In this document: piece after piece, positions 54,837 to 63,448 of the stretch
Numbering within the stretch: position 1 is the first letter of the stretch
Layout of the letters: every line of letters begins with the position of its first letter
Origin: JAALLB01 sp964502215
GTDB lineage: Bacteria > Pseudomonadota > Alphaproteobacteria > Rhizobiales > Rhizobiaceae
Length of the DNA: 64,000 nt
Assembly: GCA_964502215.1 (NCBI GenBank)
Contig: CAZCUN010000002.1
Location: 1-64,000, forward strand
Direction of reading: 5' to 3'
Notes under the pieces: generated by a model
Seen by the model: the letters and a program-made list of their open reading frames with translations, nothing else
The model's database searches: none
What the model was told of the DNA's origin: nothing
Made by a program: the position numbers and the translations under genes

Positions 54837-55244
54837 ATGGCCAAAAGAAGCCACCTTAAAATCGCAGTTATTGCACTGCCGCTTATTCTATCTGCTTGTG
54901 CGTCAGCAGATTTTAAATTCTTTTTTAAACCTGCAAAAATCACTTGGAATGACACCAGTTGGTGTACGCCTTTGCAGTTAAAGATTGCGCTTACTAAAGT
55001 TGCTAAACGTTATGGTGACATTCGTGTGCATTCGACACACCGTTGGCCTTTGGAAAACAAACGTAAAGGGGGTAAGAAAAAATCCTATCACCTGACGTGC
55101 CGTGCCGTAGATTTTTCAGTTAAGGGTGGCAAGCCAAGTGAGATTAAAGCTTATCTTAAATCCATGTGGGAAGTAGGCGGCTATAGCTATTATCCGCACC
55201 AGAATTTCTTTCACATTGATACTGGGCCACGCAGGACTTGGTAG
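54837..55244 (+). CDS. M15-like (YcbK/DUF882-type) peptidase lipoprotein
   Basis: A 135-residue lipoprotein: basic N-terminus, hydrophobic core and a lipobox LSAC (Cys near 22). The remainder has the small D-Ala-D-Ala carboxypeptidase-like (M15) fold with likely zinc ligands in VHSTHRWP, the His-Asp in YHLTCRAVDFSV and the late His in FFHIDTGPRR. It probably acts on peptidoglycan in the periplasm, but activity is not shown. ATG 54837 (after AGGAAA) gives a good signal; an upstream ATG at 54801 would spoil it. The gene converges with the GFA gene. Confidence 0.78.
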   Translation: MAKRSHLKIAVIALPLILSACASADFKFFFKPAKITWNDTSWCTPLQLKIALTKVAKRYGDIRVHSTHRWPLENKRKGGKKKSYHLTCRAVDFSVKGGKPSEIKAYLKSMWEVGGYSYYPHQNFFHIDTGPRRTW

Positions 55245-55247
55245 CGG

Positions 55248-55748
55248 TTATTTTCCAAAAGCCATTGCGATACGCGCTTTTATTAATTTAGTAAAAAGCG
55301 CGATCGGAAATCTTTTGTATGTCGGTGCGTTGTCTGGGAATGGTAATTTTGAATCTCTGAATTGGATTTGCGTTCGCATTTCAACATCAGGTAATTCGCC
55401 CTCATAGCGATTTTGATAAGTCGAGACCCAGTGACCTGGTGAGAATTTTAGATACATTGCTGAATTGCAACAAGAGGCAACATAGCGTGTGGTCTTTGAT
55501 TTTTCTTTTAACTTATGCCCTTCAGGCAGCTCTTCGCCTTTGATGCATCTAAAATGATCATCACGGTATGTGAGGTAGGATGAACCGCCATCAGCATCTA
55601 AAACTTGTGGTGCATAGGACAAAGCTTCGATTAACTTACTACCTGCCTGACAATCATCGCAGTAACATACGCCAACAAGAATTGGTTGTTTGATAGCTTC
55701 AAAGTGAACATTTCCACACTTGCATTTAGAAATTCTAGTGCTGGTCAT
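55248..55748 (-). CDS. GFA family zinc protein (glutathione-dependent formaldehyde-activating-like)
   Basis: A 166-residue protein of the GFA/CENP-V zinc-binding fold. The cysteine motifs CKCGNVHFE and VGVCYCDDCQAGS hold the structural and catalytic zinc ligands; a further Cys pair is in VASCCNSAMYL. Only one branch of the family, Gfa, has been linked to formaldehyde-glutathione adducts; most members are of unknown function. Located between the M15-like lipoprotein and a nitroreductase, both plausibly separate units. Confidence 0.85.
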   Translation of the reverse strand: MTSTRISKCKCGNVHFEAIKQPILVGVCYCDDCQAGSKLIEALSYAPQVLDADGGSSYLTYRDDHFRCIKGEELPEGHKLKEKSKTTRYVASCCNSAMYLKFSPGHWVSTYQNRYEGELPDVEMRTQIQFRDSKLPFPDNAPTYKRFPIALFTKLIKARIAMAFGK

Positions 55749-55775
55749 AGTTTAAATCACTACCTAAATTGCTGC

Positions 55776-56465
55776 CTAAATCATAGTCAAAATTTCATCG
55801 AGTGGTTTTTTTATTTTAGCGACTGCTGGTACTGTAGCATTTTCGGCTGAATGACCAACAGCTAAGATCATCACTGGTTTTTCAGATTTTGGACGCTCTA
55901 ACAATTCATTTAAGAACTTCATAGGGTTTGGCGTATGAGTGAGCGTGGATAATCCTGCTTGGTGCAGGCTTGCGATTAGAAATCCCGTTGCGATGCCGAC
56001 GCTTTCATTGACGTAATAATTTTTGTAAGTCGTGCCATCGTCAAATTCGCCATAGCGCTGAGCGAAGATTACGATTAGCCAAGGGGCAATTTCCAGATGG
56101 GGTTTTTCAGGACCTGTGCCAATCGGTTCAAGTGCCTTTATCCATTCATCCCCACCGCCACCTGCATAAAAAGCCTCTTCTTCTTTTTCTGATGCTTTAC
56201 GGATTTTGGATTTAATTTCTGGATTGCGAATAGCCACAAAATGCCAAGGTTGATGGTTTGCACCAGAAGGGGCAGAACCTGCGGTACGAATGCAGTTTTC
56301 AATGATATTTTTCGAGACAGGTCTATTTGAAAAATCGCGGATTGAATGGCGTGTTTTCATATGCTCATAAAACTTAAGCGCCTCAACTTGCATTTCTTCA
56401 TCGCTCATTGCTGTGCGATCAGGAAGGGCGAGAGCTTCAAATTTTAGTTTGGATTTGGCAAACAA
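55776..56465 (-). CDS. Nitroreductase family FMN oxidoreductase
   Basis: A 229-residue NAD(P)H-dependent flavoprotein of the nitroreductase superfamily. The N-terminal FMN phosphate-binding motif is RHSIRDFSNRPV, then APSGANHQPWHFV, and the C-terminal LLERPKSEKPVMILAVGH. The natural substrate is unknown. TTG 56465 is used because AAAGGA lies seven bases upstream, whereas ATG 56408 has no ribosome binding site. It follows nth, 21 bases downstream, on the same strand. Confidence 0.88.
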   Translation of the reverse strand: MFAKSKLKFEALALPDRTAMSDEEMQVEALKFYEHMKTRHSIRDFSNRPVSKNIIENCIRTAGSAPSGANHQPWHFVAIRNPEIKSKIRKASEKEEEAFYAGGGGDEWIKALEPIGTGPEKPHLEIAPWLIVIFAQRYGEFDDGTTYKNYYVNESVGIATGFLIASLHQAGLSTLTHTPNPMKFLNELLERPKSEKPVMILAVGHSAENATVPAVAKIKKPLDEILTMI

Positions 56466-56486
56466 AGTTCAGTCCTTTTGTGAAGT

Positions 56487-57221
56487 TTATATCGGTATTT
56501 CCTGATCTAAAATCGGAACAATTGCTGCTGGCACGTCGCAGGTTTTTTCTTTTGACTTACACAAATCTGCAACGATGCAAGCTTCACATTTTGGTTTTCT
56601 GGCAACGCACATATAGCGCCCATGCAATATCAGCCAATGATGGGCGTGGTATAAAAACTCTTCTGGAATGATCTTCATCAAAATCGCTTCGACATCATCG
56701 GGCGTTTTTGCAGGCGCTAATCCCATGCGCATGCCAATCCGTAAGATATGTGTATCGACAGCCATGGTTGGAATGCCAAAGGCCATCGACATGACGACGT
56801 TTGCGGTTTTTCGTCCAACCCCTGGCAGCTTTACCAATTCTTCGCGTGCTTCTGGTACAATGCTGTTAAAATCATCGACCAGCATTTGTGAAAGCGCGAT
56901 GACGTTTTTGGCTTTATTGCGCCAAAGACCGATGGTCTTGATGTATTCGCCAACTTTAACTTCACCCAGTGCCAGCATTTTTTCTGGTGTGTCTGCAACT
57001 TTGAAGAGTTCTTTAGTAGCGCGATTGACACCAACGTCTGTTGCTTGCGCAGAAAGGGCAACCGCTACCACCAGTGTATAAGGATTGACGTGCATCAATT
57101 CGCCCTTGGGTTCAGGGCGTAATTTTCTAAACCGCGAGAAGATTTCGGTCAGCTCTTCGTGGTTATATTTGCTGCGTGGCAGGCGTTTCTTTTTTGGTTT
57201 TGCTTTTGGGGTTGATGCCAT
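56487..57221 (-). CDS. nth: Endonuclease III
   Basis: A 244-residue base-excision glycosylase/AP lyase for oxidised pyrimidines. The helix-hairpin-helix with catalytic Lys is LPGVGRKTANVV, the catalytic Asp is in VDTHILRIGMRMG, and the 4Fe-4S cluster ligands are the Cys residues in CVARKPKCEACIVADLC (spacing C-X6-C-X2-C-X5-C). The N-terminus has a basic extension (KAKPKKKRLPRSK). Divergent from the DUF2244 gene, with 21 bases between starts, a common alphaproteobacterial neighbour. Confidence 0.97.
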   Translation of the reverse strand: MASTPKAKPKKKRLPRSKYNHEELTEIFSRFRKLRPEPKGELMHVNPYTLVVAVALSAQATDVGVNRATKELFKVADTPEKMLALGEVKVGEYIKTIGLWRNKAKNVIALSQMLVDDFNSIVPEAREELVKLPGVGRKTANVVMSMAFGIPTMAVDTHILRIGMRMGLAPAKTPDDVEAILMKIIPEEFLYHAHHWLILHGRYMCVARKPKCEACIVADLCKSKEKTCDVPAAIVPILDQEIPI

Positions 57222-57242
57222 GCGACTTTTTAGTTCCTATTC

Positions 57243-57746
57243 ATGTCAGATTTAAAGTTTAAGTTACGCTTTATGGAAATAGAAAACAAACCAGAATTTA
57301 TTGCAGAGCTTACCCCACACCGCTCGCTTGGGCGTAATGGGTTTTTGCTTCTGATGGGGTTTATTGGTGTCACTTGTTTTTTATCTGGCATGATGTTTTT
57401 GGTGATGGGTGCTTGGCCTGTTTTTATTGCGATGGCGCTTGATGTTTTAATTATTTGGCTTGCGTTTCATCTTAATTATCGTGCTGCCAAAGCCCGCGAA
57501 GTTATTTCGGTTGCACGTGACGAATTGAAAATTCAAAAGTTTGATCCGCGTGGAATTATGACCGAACATTTGTTCAATCCGTTTTGGACGCGCTTTGAAG
57601 TCGATCGCCACGACGAGATTGGCATTACGTCGATGCGCCTCACAACAAAAGAGTTTAGCTTACCGATTGGGGCGTTCTTAAATCCTGATGATCGCGAAAG
57701 TTTCGCTCATGCTTTTAAGAATGCGTTGGGACGTGTAAAAGTTTAA
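57243..57746 (+). CDS. DUF2244 membrane protein
   Basis: A 167-residue protein of the DUF2244 family. The signature includes ELTPHRSLGRNGFLLLMGFI, two adjacent transmembrane helices (about 32-75), and a cytoplasmic C-terminal half with NPFWTRFEVDRHD. Function unknown; it is conserved beside nth in Rhizobiales. It begins 21 bases from the divergent nth start. Confidence 0.88.
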   Translation: MSDLKFKLRFMEIENKPEFIAELTPHRSLGRNGFLLLMGFIGVTCFLSGMMFLVMGAWPVFIAMALDVLIIWLAFHLNYRAAKAREVISVARDELKIQKFDPRGIMTEHLFNPFWTRFEVDRHDEIGITSMRLTTKEFSLPIGAFLNPDDRESFAHAFKNALGRVKV

Positions 57747-57794
57747 CGCAAGTTTCGGGTGGCGTAGTCTTTTGCGCTGTTCTAATCTCACTCC

Positions 57795-58775
57795 ATGAAA
57801 CATGATTTACATTCCCCTAAAGCACTACGATACGGTGGGCATATTCTGGAAGCTGATGAAGCGGTGGATGGTGACTATGCCACAATCCGTAAGGCCGTGG
57901 AGTTTTTGTCTATTTGTTGGCAGGATCAACCTTCTTTAGCTGAGCTGTCTTCGCACTTAGGACTTGGTGAAACTGCTACGCAGAAATTGTTTACGCGCTG
58001 GGCTGGGATCTCACCTAAGGCTTTTAGTCAGGCCGTAACGCTTGATCATGCCAAGCGGCTTTTACGTGATGAAGATTTGCCGATATTGGATGCAAGTTTT
58101 GAACTTGGTTTATCATCTCCCTCGCGCTTGCATGATTTGTTTGTAACCCATGAAGCGATGTCGCCTGGGGTTTGGAAAGCACGTGGGGGTGGTTTGAATT
58201 TAGAGTATGGTTTTCATCAATGTCCGTTTGGGCAGGCGTTGGTGATCGCCCTTCGACAGGCTCAGGGCGAGGGTATTAAGGGGATCGCTCACGGTGAGGG
58301 CGCTATGGGAGCACATCAAAGTGAGATGGCTTCTCTAGTGGGGCTTGCATTTTGTGATGCGGGTGAAGAAGCGTTGGCGCTTGAAGATATGAAAAGCCGT
58401 TGGCCAAATGCTAGGTATAATGAGAACCTTGGTTTAACGGCTGCGATAGCAAAGCGTATTTTCAGGCCTGATACTTGGTCGCCTGATACACCTTTGCGGG
58501 TGACATTAATTGGCACTGATTTTCAAATAAGAGTTTGGGATACATTGCTGGGCATCCCGCTTGGCCACGCTAAAACCTATTCTGATATTGCTGAAGCGAT
58601 TGATAATCCTAAGGCAGTTCGTGCGGTGGGTGCTGCTGTTGGGCGTAACCCGATTTCTTTTGTAGTTCCGTGCCACAGAGCGCTTGGAAAATCTGGTGCG
58701 CTTACGGGATATCACTGGGGACTAACGCGCAAGAGGGCAATGCTTGGGTGGGAATCTGGTAGGCTGGGGAATTAA
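57795..58775 (+). CDS. Ada-like bifunctional regulator / methylated-DNA-cysteine methyltransferase
   Basis: A 326-residue protein joining an AraC-type helix-turn-helix domain (about 30-130) to a C-terminal O6-methylguanine-DNA methyltransferase domain (about 140-320). The acceptor Cys293 lies in FVVPCHRALGKSGALTG. The N-terminal Cys-zinc domain of E. coli Ada is absent, so it cannot respond to methylphosphotriesters in the Ada manner. Residues about 152-181 (LRQAQGEGIKGIAH and onward) have no counterpart in the family, and the DNA there carries half of a dispersed palindromic element (58247-58271), so this is an in-frame insertion. Confidence 0.9.
   Translation: MKHDLHSPKALRYGGHILEADEAVDGDYATIRKAVEFLSICWQDQPSLAELSSHLGLGETATQKLFTRWAGISPKAFSQAVTLDHAKRLLRDEDLPILDASFELGLSSPSRLHDLFVTHEAMSPGVWKARGGGLNLEYGFHQCPFGQALVIALRQAQGEGIKGIAHGEGAMGAHQSEMASLVGLAFCDAGEEALALEDMKSRWPNARYNENLGLTAAIAKRIFRPDTWSPDTPLRVTLIGTDFQIRVWDTLLGIPLGHAKTYSDIAEAIDNPKAVRAVGAAVGRNPISFVVPCHRALGKSGALTGYHWGLTRKRAMLGWESGRLGN
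58247..58271. repeat. Half palindromic element inside the Ada-like coding sequence
   Basis: CCTTCGACAGGCTCAGG (58250-58266) is identical to the right-arm start of the intergenic element at 36738-36754. Here it is flanked by TCGCCCT/AGGGCGA (7 bp), so it is itself a small palindrome. It is translated in the Ada-like frame as IALRQAQGEG. Confidence 0.9.
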
Positions 58776-58813
58776 GAGAGGGGGGGGCTCAACTTGATAA
58801 ATGCCCCCAGCCT
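58761..58813 (+). terminator. Inverted repeat at the end of the Ada-like gene
   Basis: AGGCTGGGG (58761-58769) and CCCCAGCCT (58805-58813) form a perfect 9-bp inverted repeat that contains the stop codon. The loop is long and no T-tract follows, so termination is only possible. Confidence 0.4.
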
Positions 58814-58873
58814 ATGATCCAGAAGTTAGGGTTGATATTGAATATCGTTTATTAATACGAGACACAATTGACT

Positions 58874-58928
58874 GTTTTTGGAATTAATACTTCGGTATTC
58901 TCGAGTAATAAATTTAGTTCCCAAAAAC
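58874..58928. other. Long imperfect hairpin, Ada-LysR intergenic region
   Basis: GTTTTTGG (58874-58881) and CCAAAAAC (58921-58928) pair perfectly; between them AATTAATACTTCG and CGAGTAATAAATT pair imperfectly. It may be a terminator acting in both directions or an untranslated RNA element. I see no ORF in 58776-59230. Confidence 0.5.
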
Positions 58929-59043
58929 TATATTTTCGTAATTTTAATAGCGTTTAAAATCAAGATGCATGAAATGGCTTCTTGATTGAATATTGGTAGT
59001 GATGAGTTTGGAAGATTAGATTTTGAATCTTTAGTGATACAGC

Positions 59044-59144
59044 TAGATTGCGGCTGGATAAACTTTATGCAGAATAAAATCTATGAGCCGCGATTAGCCT
59101 TGTGTCTAACTTAAATGGCCCCAGCCGATAAGCGGATTAGACAC
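59044..59144. promoter_or_regulatory. Two inverted repeats upstream of the LysR gene
   Basis: CTAGATTGCGGCT (59044-59056) pairs with AGCCGCGATTAG (about 59087-59098) with one bulge, and GTGTCTAA (59102-59109) is a perfect inverted repeat of TTAGACAC (59137-59144). They lie 90-190 bases before the LysR start and could be autoregulatory operator sites or an RNA structure. Confidence 0.4.
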
Positions 59145-59230
59145 GTAACTTAATTATCGATTTTTGACCCGCAAAACAATTTGTTATAATCGTAAAATAT
59201 AATTCGGGTTTATCGAACAATGGTAATTAT

Positions 59231-60133
59231 ATGAACCTAGCTGATTTACGTTTGTTTTTGTTGATTGTTGAAAAAAGCAGTATGGCTGCGGCTGCGCGAG
59301 AGTTTGGGCTTTCTCCTGCGCGGGTTTCTGAGCGATTGGCAAAACTTGAGCATTATTATGGTGTTACGCTTTTAACCAGAACCACACGTTCAGTAAATTT
59401 AACTGAAGAAGGTCAAAAACTCATAGAGGGTGCGCGTAATATATTATCTGAAGCGGAAGATTTAGAAACTCGCATTAAACTGGGTAGTGAAAAAATTTCT
59501 GGTACAATCCACATTAGCGCGACGATTGATTTTGGATTGAAAAGAGTGATGCCAATTTTGGAGCGCTTCATGCAAGCGCATCCTGATATAGAGATAAATT
59601 TGACGTTGGATGATGGCAACATTGACTTGATCGGGCAAGGCGTTGATATGGCTTTTAGGTTTGGCAACCTTACGGATAGTTCAATGCGACAAAAGCGGCT
59701 GGGTGAAAGCAGGCGCATTGTATGCGCATCACCTGAATATCTTGAAAAAATGGGAAAACCAAATCACCCAAATGATTTGATGGATCATAATTGCCTACTC
59801 GTAAAATTTGGCTCTTACATCGATAGACATTGGCAATTTATGATTGACGATGAAATAAAGCGGGTAACTGTTAAGAGCAAACGGATTGCTAATAATAGCG
59901 AGCTTACTATTAATTGGTGCAGAGACGGGCATGGCATTGTGTTTAAATCTATTTGGGATGTAGGCAATGATATTAAGTCAGGCCGGTTGGTTGAATTGCT
60001 ACAAGATTTTCAAATGCCCTTACATCCGTTCCAGTTAGTCTTTCCACAAACGGCAGTTAAAACCCGCAGGGTTAGGATACTGGTTGATTATTTTGCAGAA
60101 GAATTCAATAAGCAGAGTGCAGTTTCTGAGTAG
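59231..60133 (+). CDS. LysR family transcriptional regulator
   Basis: A 300-residue LysR-type regulator. The winged helix-turn-helix is at residues about 1-60 (LRLFLLIVEKSSMAAAA, then SPARVSERLAKLE), and the effector-binding domain covers about 90-290. Its layout, with LLTRTTRSVNLTEEG, resembles the CrgA/DsdC-like subgroup that often controls a divergent gene. No divergent target is adjacent: the Ada-like gene ends 455 bases upstream on the same strand, and the patatin gene converges from downstream, so the target is unknown. Confidence 0.93.
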   Translation: MNLADLRLFLLIVEKSSMAAAAREFGLSPARVSERLAKLEHYYGVTLLTRTTRSVNLTEEGQKLIEGARNILSEAEDLETRIKLGSEKISGTIHISATIDFGLKRVMPILERFMQAHPDIEINLTLDDGNIDLIGQGVDMAFRFGNLTDSSMRQKRLGESRRIVCASPEYLEKMGKPNHPNDLMDHNCLLVKFGSYIDRHWQFMIDDEIKRVTVKSKRIANNSELTINWCRDGHGIVFKSIWDVGNDIKSGRLVELLQDFQMPLHPFQLVFPQTAVKTRRVRILVDYFAEEFNKQSAVSE

Positions 60134-60145
60134 GTAATTTGCTAC

Positions 60146-61054
60146 TTATTTGCTCTGATAGATTTTTTTCACAAGCTCTTTTCCGCGTTGATGCCCAAGT
60201 TCAATCAAGTCAGCGGATTGGTTAAAGTCTAATGTGCCGCATGTGTCTCTTGGTATCTCAATGATGTAATCTGGTGGATTAGCAGCAAGTTTCTGGCGTG
60301 CAATATTGTTTTGCATGAGATCAAAAGTTTTGTCAGTGATGTTTAGCATGTCAGGTATAGGTGTAGGATCAGTATCCCGGGCTATATGAGATCTGCTTAG
60401 TTCTTTTATGAAAGATTTTATCTTGCCTACAATCATGGCGTCAGGTTTTTTATTTCTAGCAATTTGATTTTCTGATGCTTTTGTTTTGGTGGGCAAGCCA
60501 CCTAAATTAACAGCAATTGTAATGTCATTCATATCGCTAAGTGTTGGACCTATTGGCACAGGGTTGAGAACACCTCCATCCACCAAAATCAATTTGCCAT
60601 GGCGTACGGGTGTCATAAATAAGGGCATAGAGATTGAAGCTCTCACTGCATCTGAGAGTGAACCAGAGGAAAGCCAAATTTCTTTTTCGGTGACAATATC
60701 TACAGCCACTGCCGTAAATTTTATTGGTAGATCTTCTATCTTCCAATCGCCAAAAATCTGAGTCACGGACTCGCGAATTTTATCGCCTTTTAATAGCCCG
60801 CCAAGCCCCCAGTTTACATCAACTAGATTGAGTATATTAATGCCTTTAATCGCACGAACCCATTCTTCAAATTCATCAAGTTTGCCTGTTGCAAATGCAC
60901 CGCCAACAAGCGCTCCCATGGATGCGCCAGATATAGAGCAGATTTTGAATCCAGCAGCTTCTAATTCTTTTATAATGCCGATATGGACAAGCCCCCGTGC
61001 GCCCCCACTACCAAGGATTAAAGACACTGTTTTTGCTGCTTTAGGACGTGCCAT
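60146..61054 (-). CDS. Patatin-like phospholipase family protein (RssA type)
   Basis: A 302-residue Ser-Asp dyad hydrolase. The oxyanion loop is LGSGGARGLVHIG, the nucleophile Ser is in the GASMG elbow of ISGASMGALVGG, and the catalytic Asp is in LVDGGVLNPVP. No signal peptide is seen. This corresponds to the bacterial RssA/YlbK-type patatins, whose lipid substrate is unknown. Strong AAAGGAAA site before ATG 61054. It converges with the LysR gene. Confidence 0.92.
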   Translation of the reverse strand: MARPKAAKTVSLILGSGGARGLVHIGIIKELEAAGFKICSISGASMGALVGGAFATGKLDEFEEWVRAIKGINILNLVDVNWGLGGLLKGDKIRESVTQIFGDWKIEDLPIKFTAVAVDIVTEKEIWLSSGSLSDAVRASISMPLFMTPVRHGKLILVDGGVLNPVPIGPTLSDMNDITIAVNLGGLPTKTKASENQIARNKKPDAMIVGKIKSFIKELSRSHIARDTDPTPIPDMLNITDKTFDLMQNNIARQKLAANPPDYIIEIPRDTCGTLDFNQSADLIELGHQRGKELVKKIYQSK

Positions 61055-61142
61055 CGAATTTCCTTTGTGGGTTAGAAATTATGCTTTTCAGTAGCACATC
61101 TTTGATAAACCGTTACGCGCGGATATTCTATTTTTGCCTATT

Positions 61143-61517
61143 TCACTCAACTTTCAACGTAACGCTCCCACGCGCAACAGGCGTTTCCTCGTCATCTTGC
61201 CAGCATACGACATCGACAATTGAAAGTCGTCTGCTTTTGCGGACAATTGTTGCTCTAGCAAAAATGTCTGCGTCTTTGGTGATGCGCAGATAATCTATGG
61301 TGCTGGCTGTGACAAGCGCGTCTTGGTTGTCTTCAAGGCGCTTTCTGGTTTCTGCTTCAGCGCAAAGTTCAATTGTAGAAGCTGAAACACCGCCGTGGAT
61401 TGATCTTATCCAGACATTGCCGATGTGGTGGTTTGCAAAAGTTAGATGATAGACGCCTTCATGATTGTGCGGTTTGATTTGCAACCATTTGGCGATGTTG
61501 GCTTCGAACACGCTCAT
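61143..61517 (-). CDS. Hotdog-fold thioesterase family protein
   Basis: A 124-residue protein of the PaaI-type acyl-CoA thioesterase family: SIHGGVSASTIELCAE holds the HGG motif of the active-site loop, and later DAFIFARATIVRKSRRL-like text (ADIFARATIVRKSRRLSI) forms the substrate-channel strand. It pairs with a second hotdog protein upstream, whose stop overlaps this ATG by four bases; the two probably act as a heterodimer or in one pathway. Acyl substrate unknown. Confidence 0.85.
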   Translation of the reverse strand: MSVFEANIAKWLQIKPHNHEGVYHLTFANHHIGNVWIRSIHGGVSASTIELCAEAETRKRLEDNQDALVTASTIDYLRITKDADIFARATIVRKSRRLSIVDVVCWQDDEETPVARGSVTLKVE

Positions 61518-61969
61518 GCTTTTCCTCGGATCGACTTGGTTGCTGTGCCAACCATGAAAGTTCCGATAGCTGTTGCTATCAGGCGTTTTTCATCATTTGT
61601 TTTTTTGTCAGCAAAAACCTTGCCGCTTACATAGGCTATTTCGTTATTCTCAGTTTCAAACGTTGCTTCACAGATAAGAGGTTCGCCAATTTTAGGGCGT
61701 TCGATGTGATTTATTGTTAGCTTTATAGTCGCTATAGATTGTGGGTTTTCAATCTCTCCAAGCACACAAGACCCCATTACCGTATCGAGAAAGAGGGTTG
61801 TAAAGCCTGTATGCGTGTGAGTGCCATCATGATCTGCAAAGCTTGCTGGCGCCCTTAGGGTGACGGTCAACGTGTGGTCAACAACGCCCTCAAATTTCAT
61901 GTTGAGGGCGGCTGTTAGTGGGTGCTGATCCGTGAAGAGGACTTGAGCAGGATGTTTTTGCTCGCTCAT
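61514..61969 (-). CDS. Hotdog-fold thioesterase family protein (second of a pair)
   Basis: A 151-residue hotdog protein with the loop DHDGTHTHTGFTTLFLDTVMG (the HxG-type active-site loop read in part as THTGFTTLFLDT) and AATIKLTINHIERPKI-like strand text IATIKLTINHIERPK. It overlaps the next hotdog gene (ATGA) and starts eight bases from the gpmA stop on the same strand. The pair lies in a run with gpmA and dapB. Confidence 0.83.
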   Translation of the reverse strand: MSEQKHPAQVLFTDQHPLTAALNMKFEGVVDHTLTVTLRAPASFADHDGTHTHTGFTTLFLDTVMGSCVLGEIENPQSIATIKLTINHIERPKIGEPLICEATFETENNEIAYVSGKVFADKKTNDEKRLIATAIGTFMVGTATKSIRGKA

Positions 61970-61976
61970 TTATGAC

Positions 61977-62606
61977 TTAGCTAAGCTCGATGATTTCTTT
62001 AGAAGCAACGGTTGTGTCTTCGTTGAGTTTGTAGATCATTGGTACACCTGTTGCGATGTTGAGTTTTAAAATGCTTTCTGTGTTCATTTTGTCTAACACC
62101 ATAACAAGTGAACGCAGTGAGTTTCCGTGTGCAGCTACAAGCACTGTATTACCCGCCATCACTTTTGGAAGAATGTCTGTCATATAATAAGGCCATACGC
62201 GTGCGCCTGTATCTTTTAAGCTTTCGCCCTCGTCGCCTGGGGGTGGTGTGTCGTAAGATCTGCGCCATATATGAACTTGTTCTTCACCCCATTTTTTGCG
62301 TGCATCATCTTTGTTTAGGCCAGCTAGGTCGCCATAGTTGCGCTCGTTTAAAGCTTGGTCGTGGATAGTTTCAAGATCAGATTGGCCCACACCATCCAAG
62401 ATGTGCTGGCAGGTTTTTTCTGCCCGTTGGAGAACGCTTGTATAAGCGATGTCAAATTTCATGCCGCGCTCGCCCAATAATTTGCCAGCAGCTTTTGCTT
62501 CTTGATGACCAAGCTCTGTGAGGTCTGGGTCGCGCCAACCTGTGAAAAGGTTTTCTTTGTTCCATTCACTTTGTCCGTGGCGGACAAGAACGAGTGTGCG
62601 TTCCAT
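61977..62606 (-). CDS. gpmA: 2,3-bisphosphoglycerate-dependent phosphoglycerate mutase
   Basis: A 209-residue glycolytic mutase. The phosphohistidine is in LVRHGQSEWNKEN, the Arg/Glu pair in NERNYGDLAGLNK and the second His in VAAHGNSLRSLV. The size is the short (about 210) form typical of alphaproteobacteria. It lies downstream of dapB (33 bases) and probably belongs to the same transcript. Confidence 0.96.
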   Translation of the reverse strand: MERTLVLVRHGQSEWNKENLFTGWRDPDLTELGHQEAKAAGKLLGERGMKFDIAYTSVLQRAEKTCQHILDGVGQSDLETIHDQALNERNYGDLAGLNKDDARKKWGEEQVHIWRRSYDTPPPGDEGESLKDTGARVWPYYMTDILPKVMAGNTVLVAAHGNSLRSLVMVLDKMNTESILKLNIATGVPMIYKLNEDTTVASKEIIELS

Positions 62607-62638
62607 GATTTTATTCTCCAGTTTAATATTTTAAATGT

Positions 62639-63448
62639 TTAAAGCCCAAGCACATCGCGCATCGAGTACAAGCCTGCTGGTTTGCCATGTCCCCAAAGGG
62701 CAGCCCTTACAGCACCCGTTGCAAAGAGCGAGCGATCTTGAGCAGAGTGGGATAGTTCGATGCGTTCACCGTTACCAGCTAGGATTACTGAATGATCGCC
62801 AATAACTGAACCGCCACGCAAGGTTGCAAAGCCGATTGTACCGTCTTCACGTGCGCCCGTGATACCATCGCGTGAGCGAACAGAATTATCTGCTAAATCA
62901 ATACCGCGTCCTTTCGCGGCAGCTTCACCTAACAGCAATGCTGTGCCAGAAGGCGCGTCTACCTTGTGTTTATGATGCATTTCTAAGACTTCTAAATCAA
63001 AGTCAGAGGCTTGTAGTGCGCTGGCTGCTTGCTCAACTAAAACCGCAAGCAAGTTGATACCAAGGCTCATGTTGCCAGATTTGATGATAGTCGCATTTTT
63101 TCCAGAATCAGCAATCGCTTCATCTTCTTGTGCGCTACATCCTGTTGTGCCGATAACTTGTATGCAATTATGATTTGCTATCTTCTTTGAAAGTGCAACG
63201 GAAGCTTGTGGTACGGTGAAATCGATTACACCATCACAAGCATCTAATCCGGCTTCTATGTTTGATGAGATTGCAATGTTATTTTCGCCAATGCCTGAAA
63301 GTATCCCTGAATCTTGGCCTAGACTAGGTGAACCCTCTTGATCAATGGCTGCGACTAGTACTGCATTAGGCATTTCATGGATTGCTCGAATAAGTGCGCC
63401 ACCCATGCGACCACCTGCACCCATCACTGCAAGTTTCATGTCACTCAT
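62639..63448 (-). CDS. dapB: 4-hydroxy-tetrahydrodipicolinate reductase
   Basis: A 269-residue enzyme of the lysine/diaminopimelate branch. The dinucleotide loop is VMGAGGRMGGALIRA, the conserved catalytic segment is EMHHKHKVDAPSGTA, and FTVPQASVALSKKI and IGTTGCSAQE fit. Its ATG overlaps the stop of the upstream ABC gene (ATGA). It draws on the aspartate semialdehyde made by Asd, encoded 46 kb away. Confidence 0.97.
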   Translation of the reverse strand: MSDMKLAVMGAGGRMGGALIRAIHEMPNAVLVAAIDQEGSPSLGQDSGILSGIGENNIAISSNIEAGLDACDGVIDFTVPQASVALSKKIANHNCIQVIGTTGCSAQEDEAIADSGKNATIIKSGNMSLGINLLAVLVEQAASALQASDFDLEVLEMHHKHKVDAPSGTALLLGEAAAKGRGIDLADNSVRSRDGITGAREDGTIGFATLRGGSVIGDHSVILAGNGERIELSHSAQDRSLFATGAVRAALWGHGKPAGLYSMRDVLGL

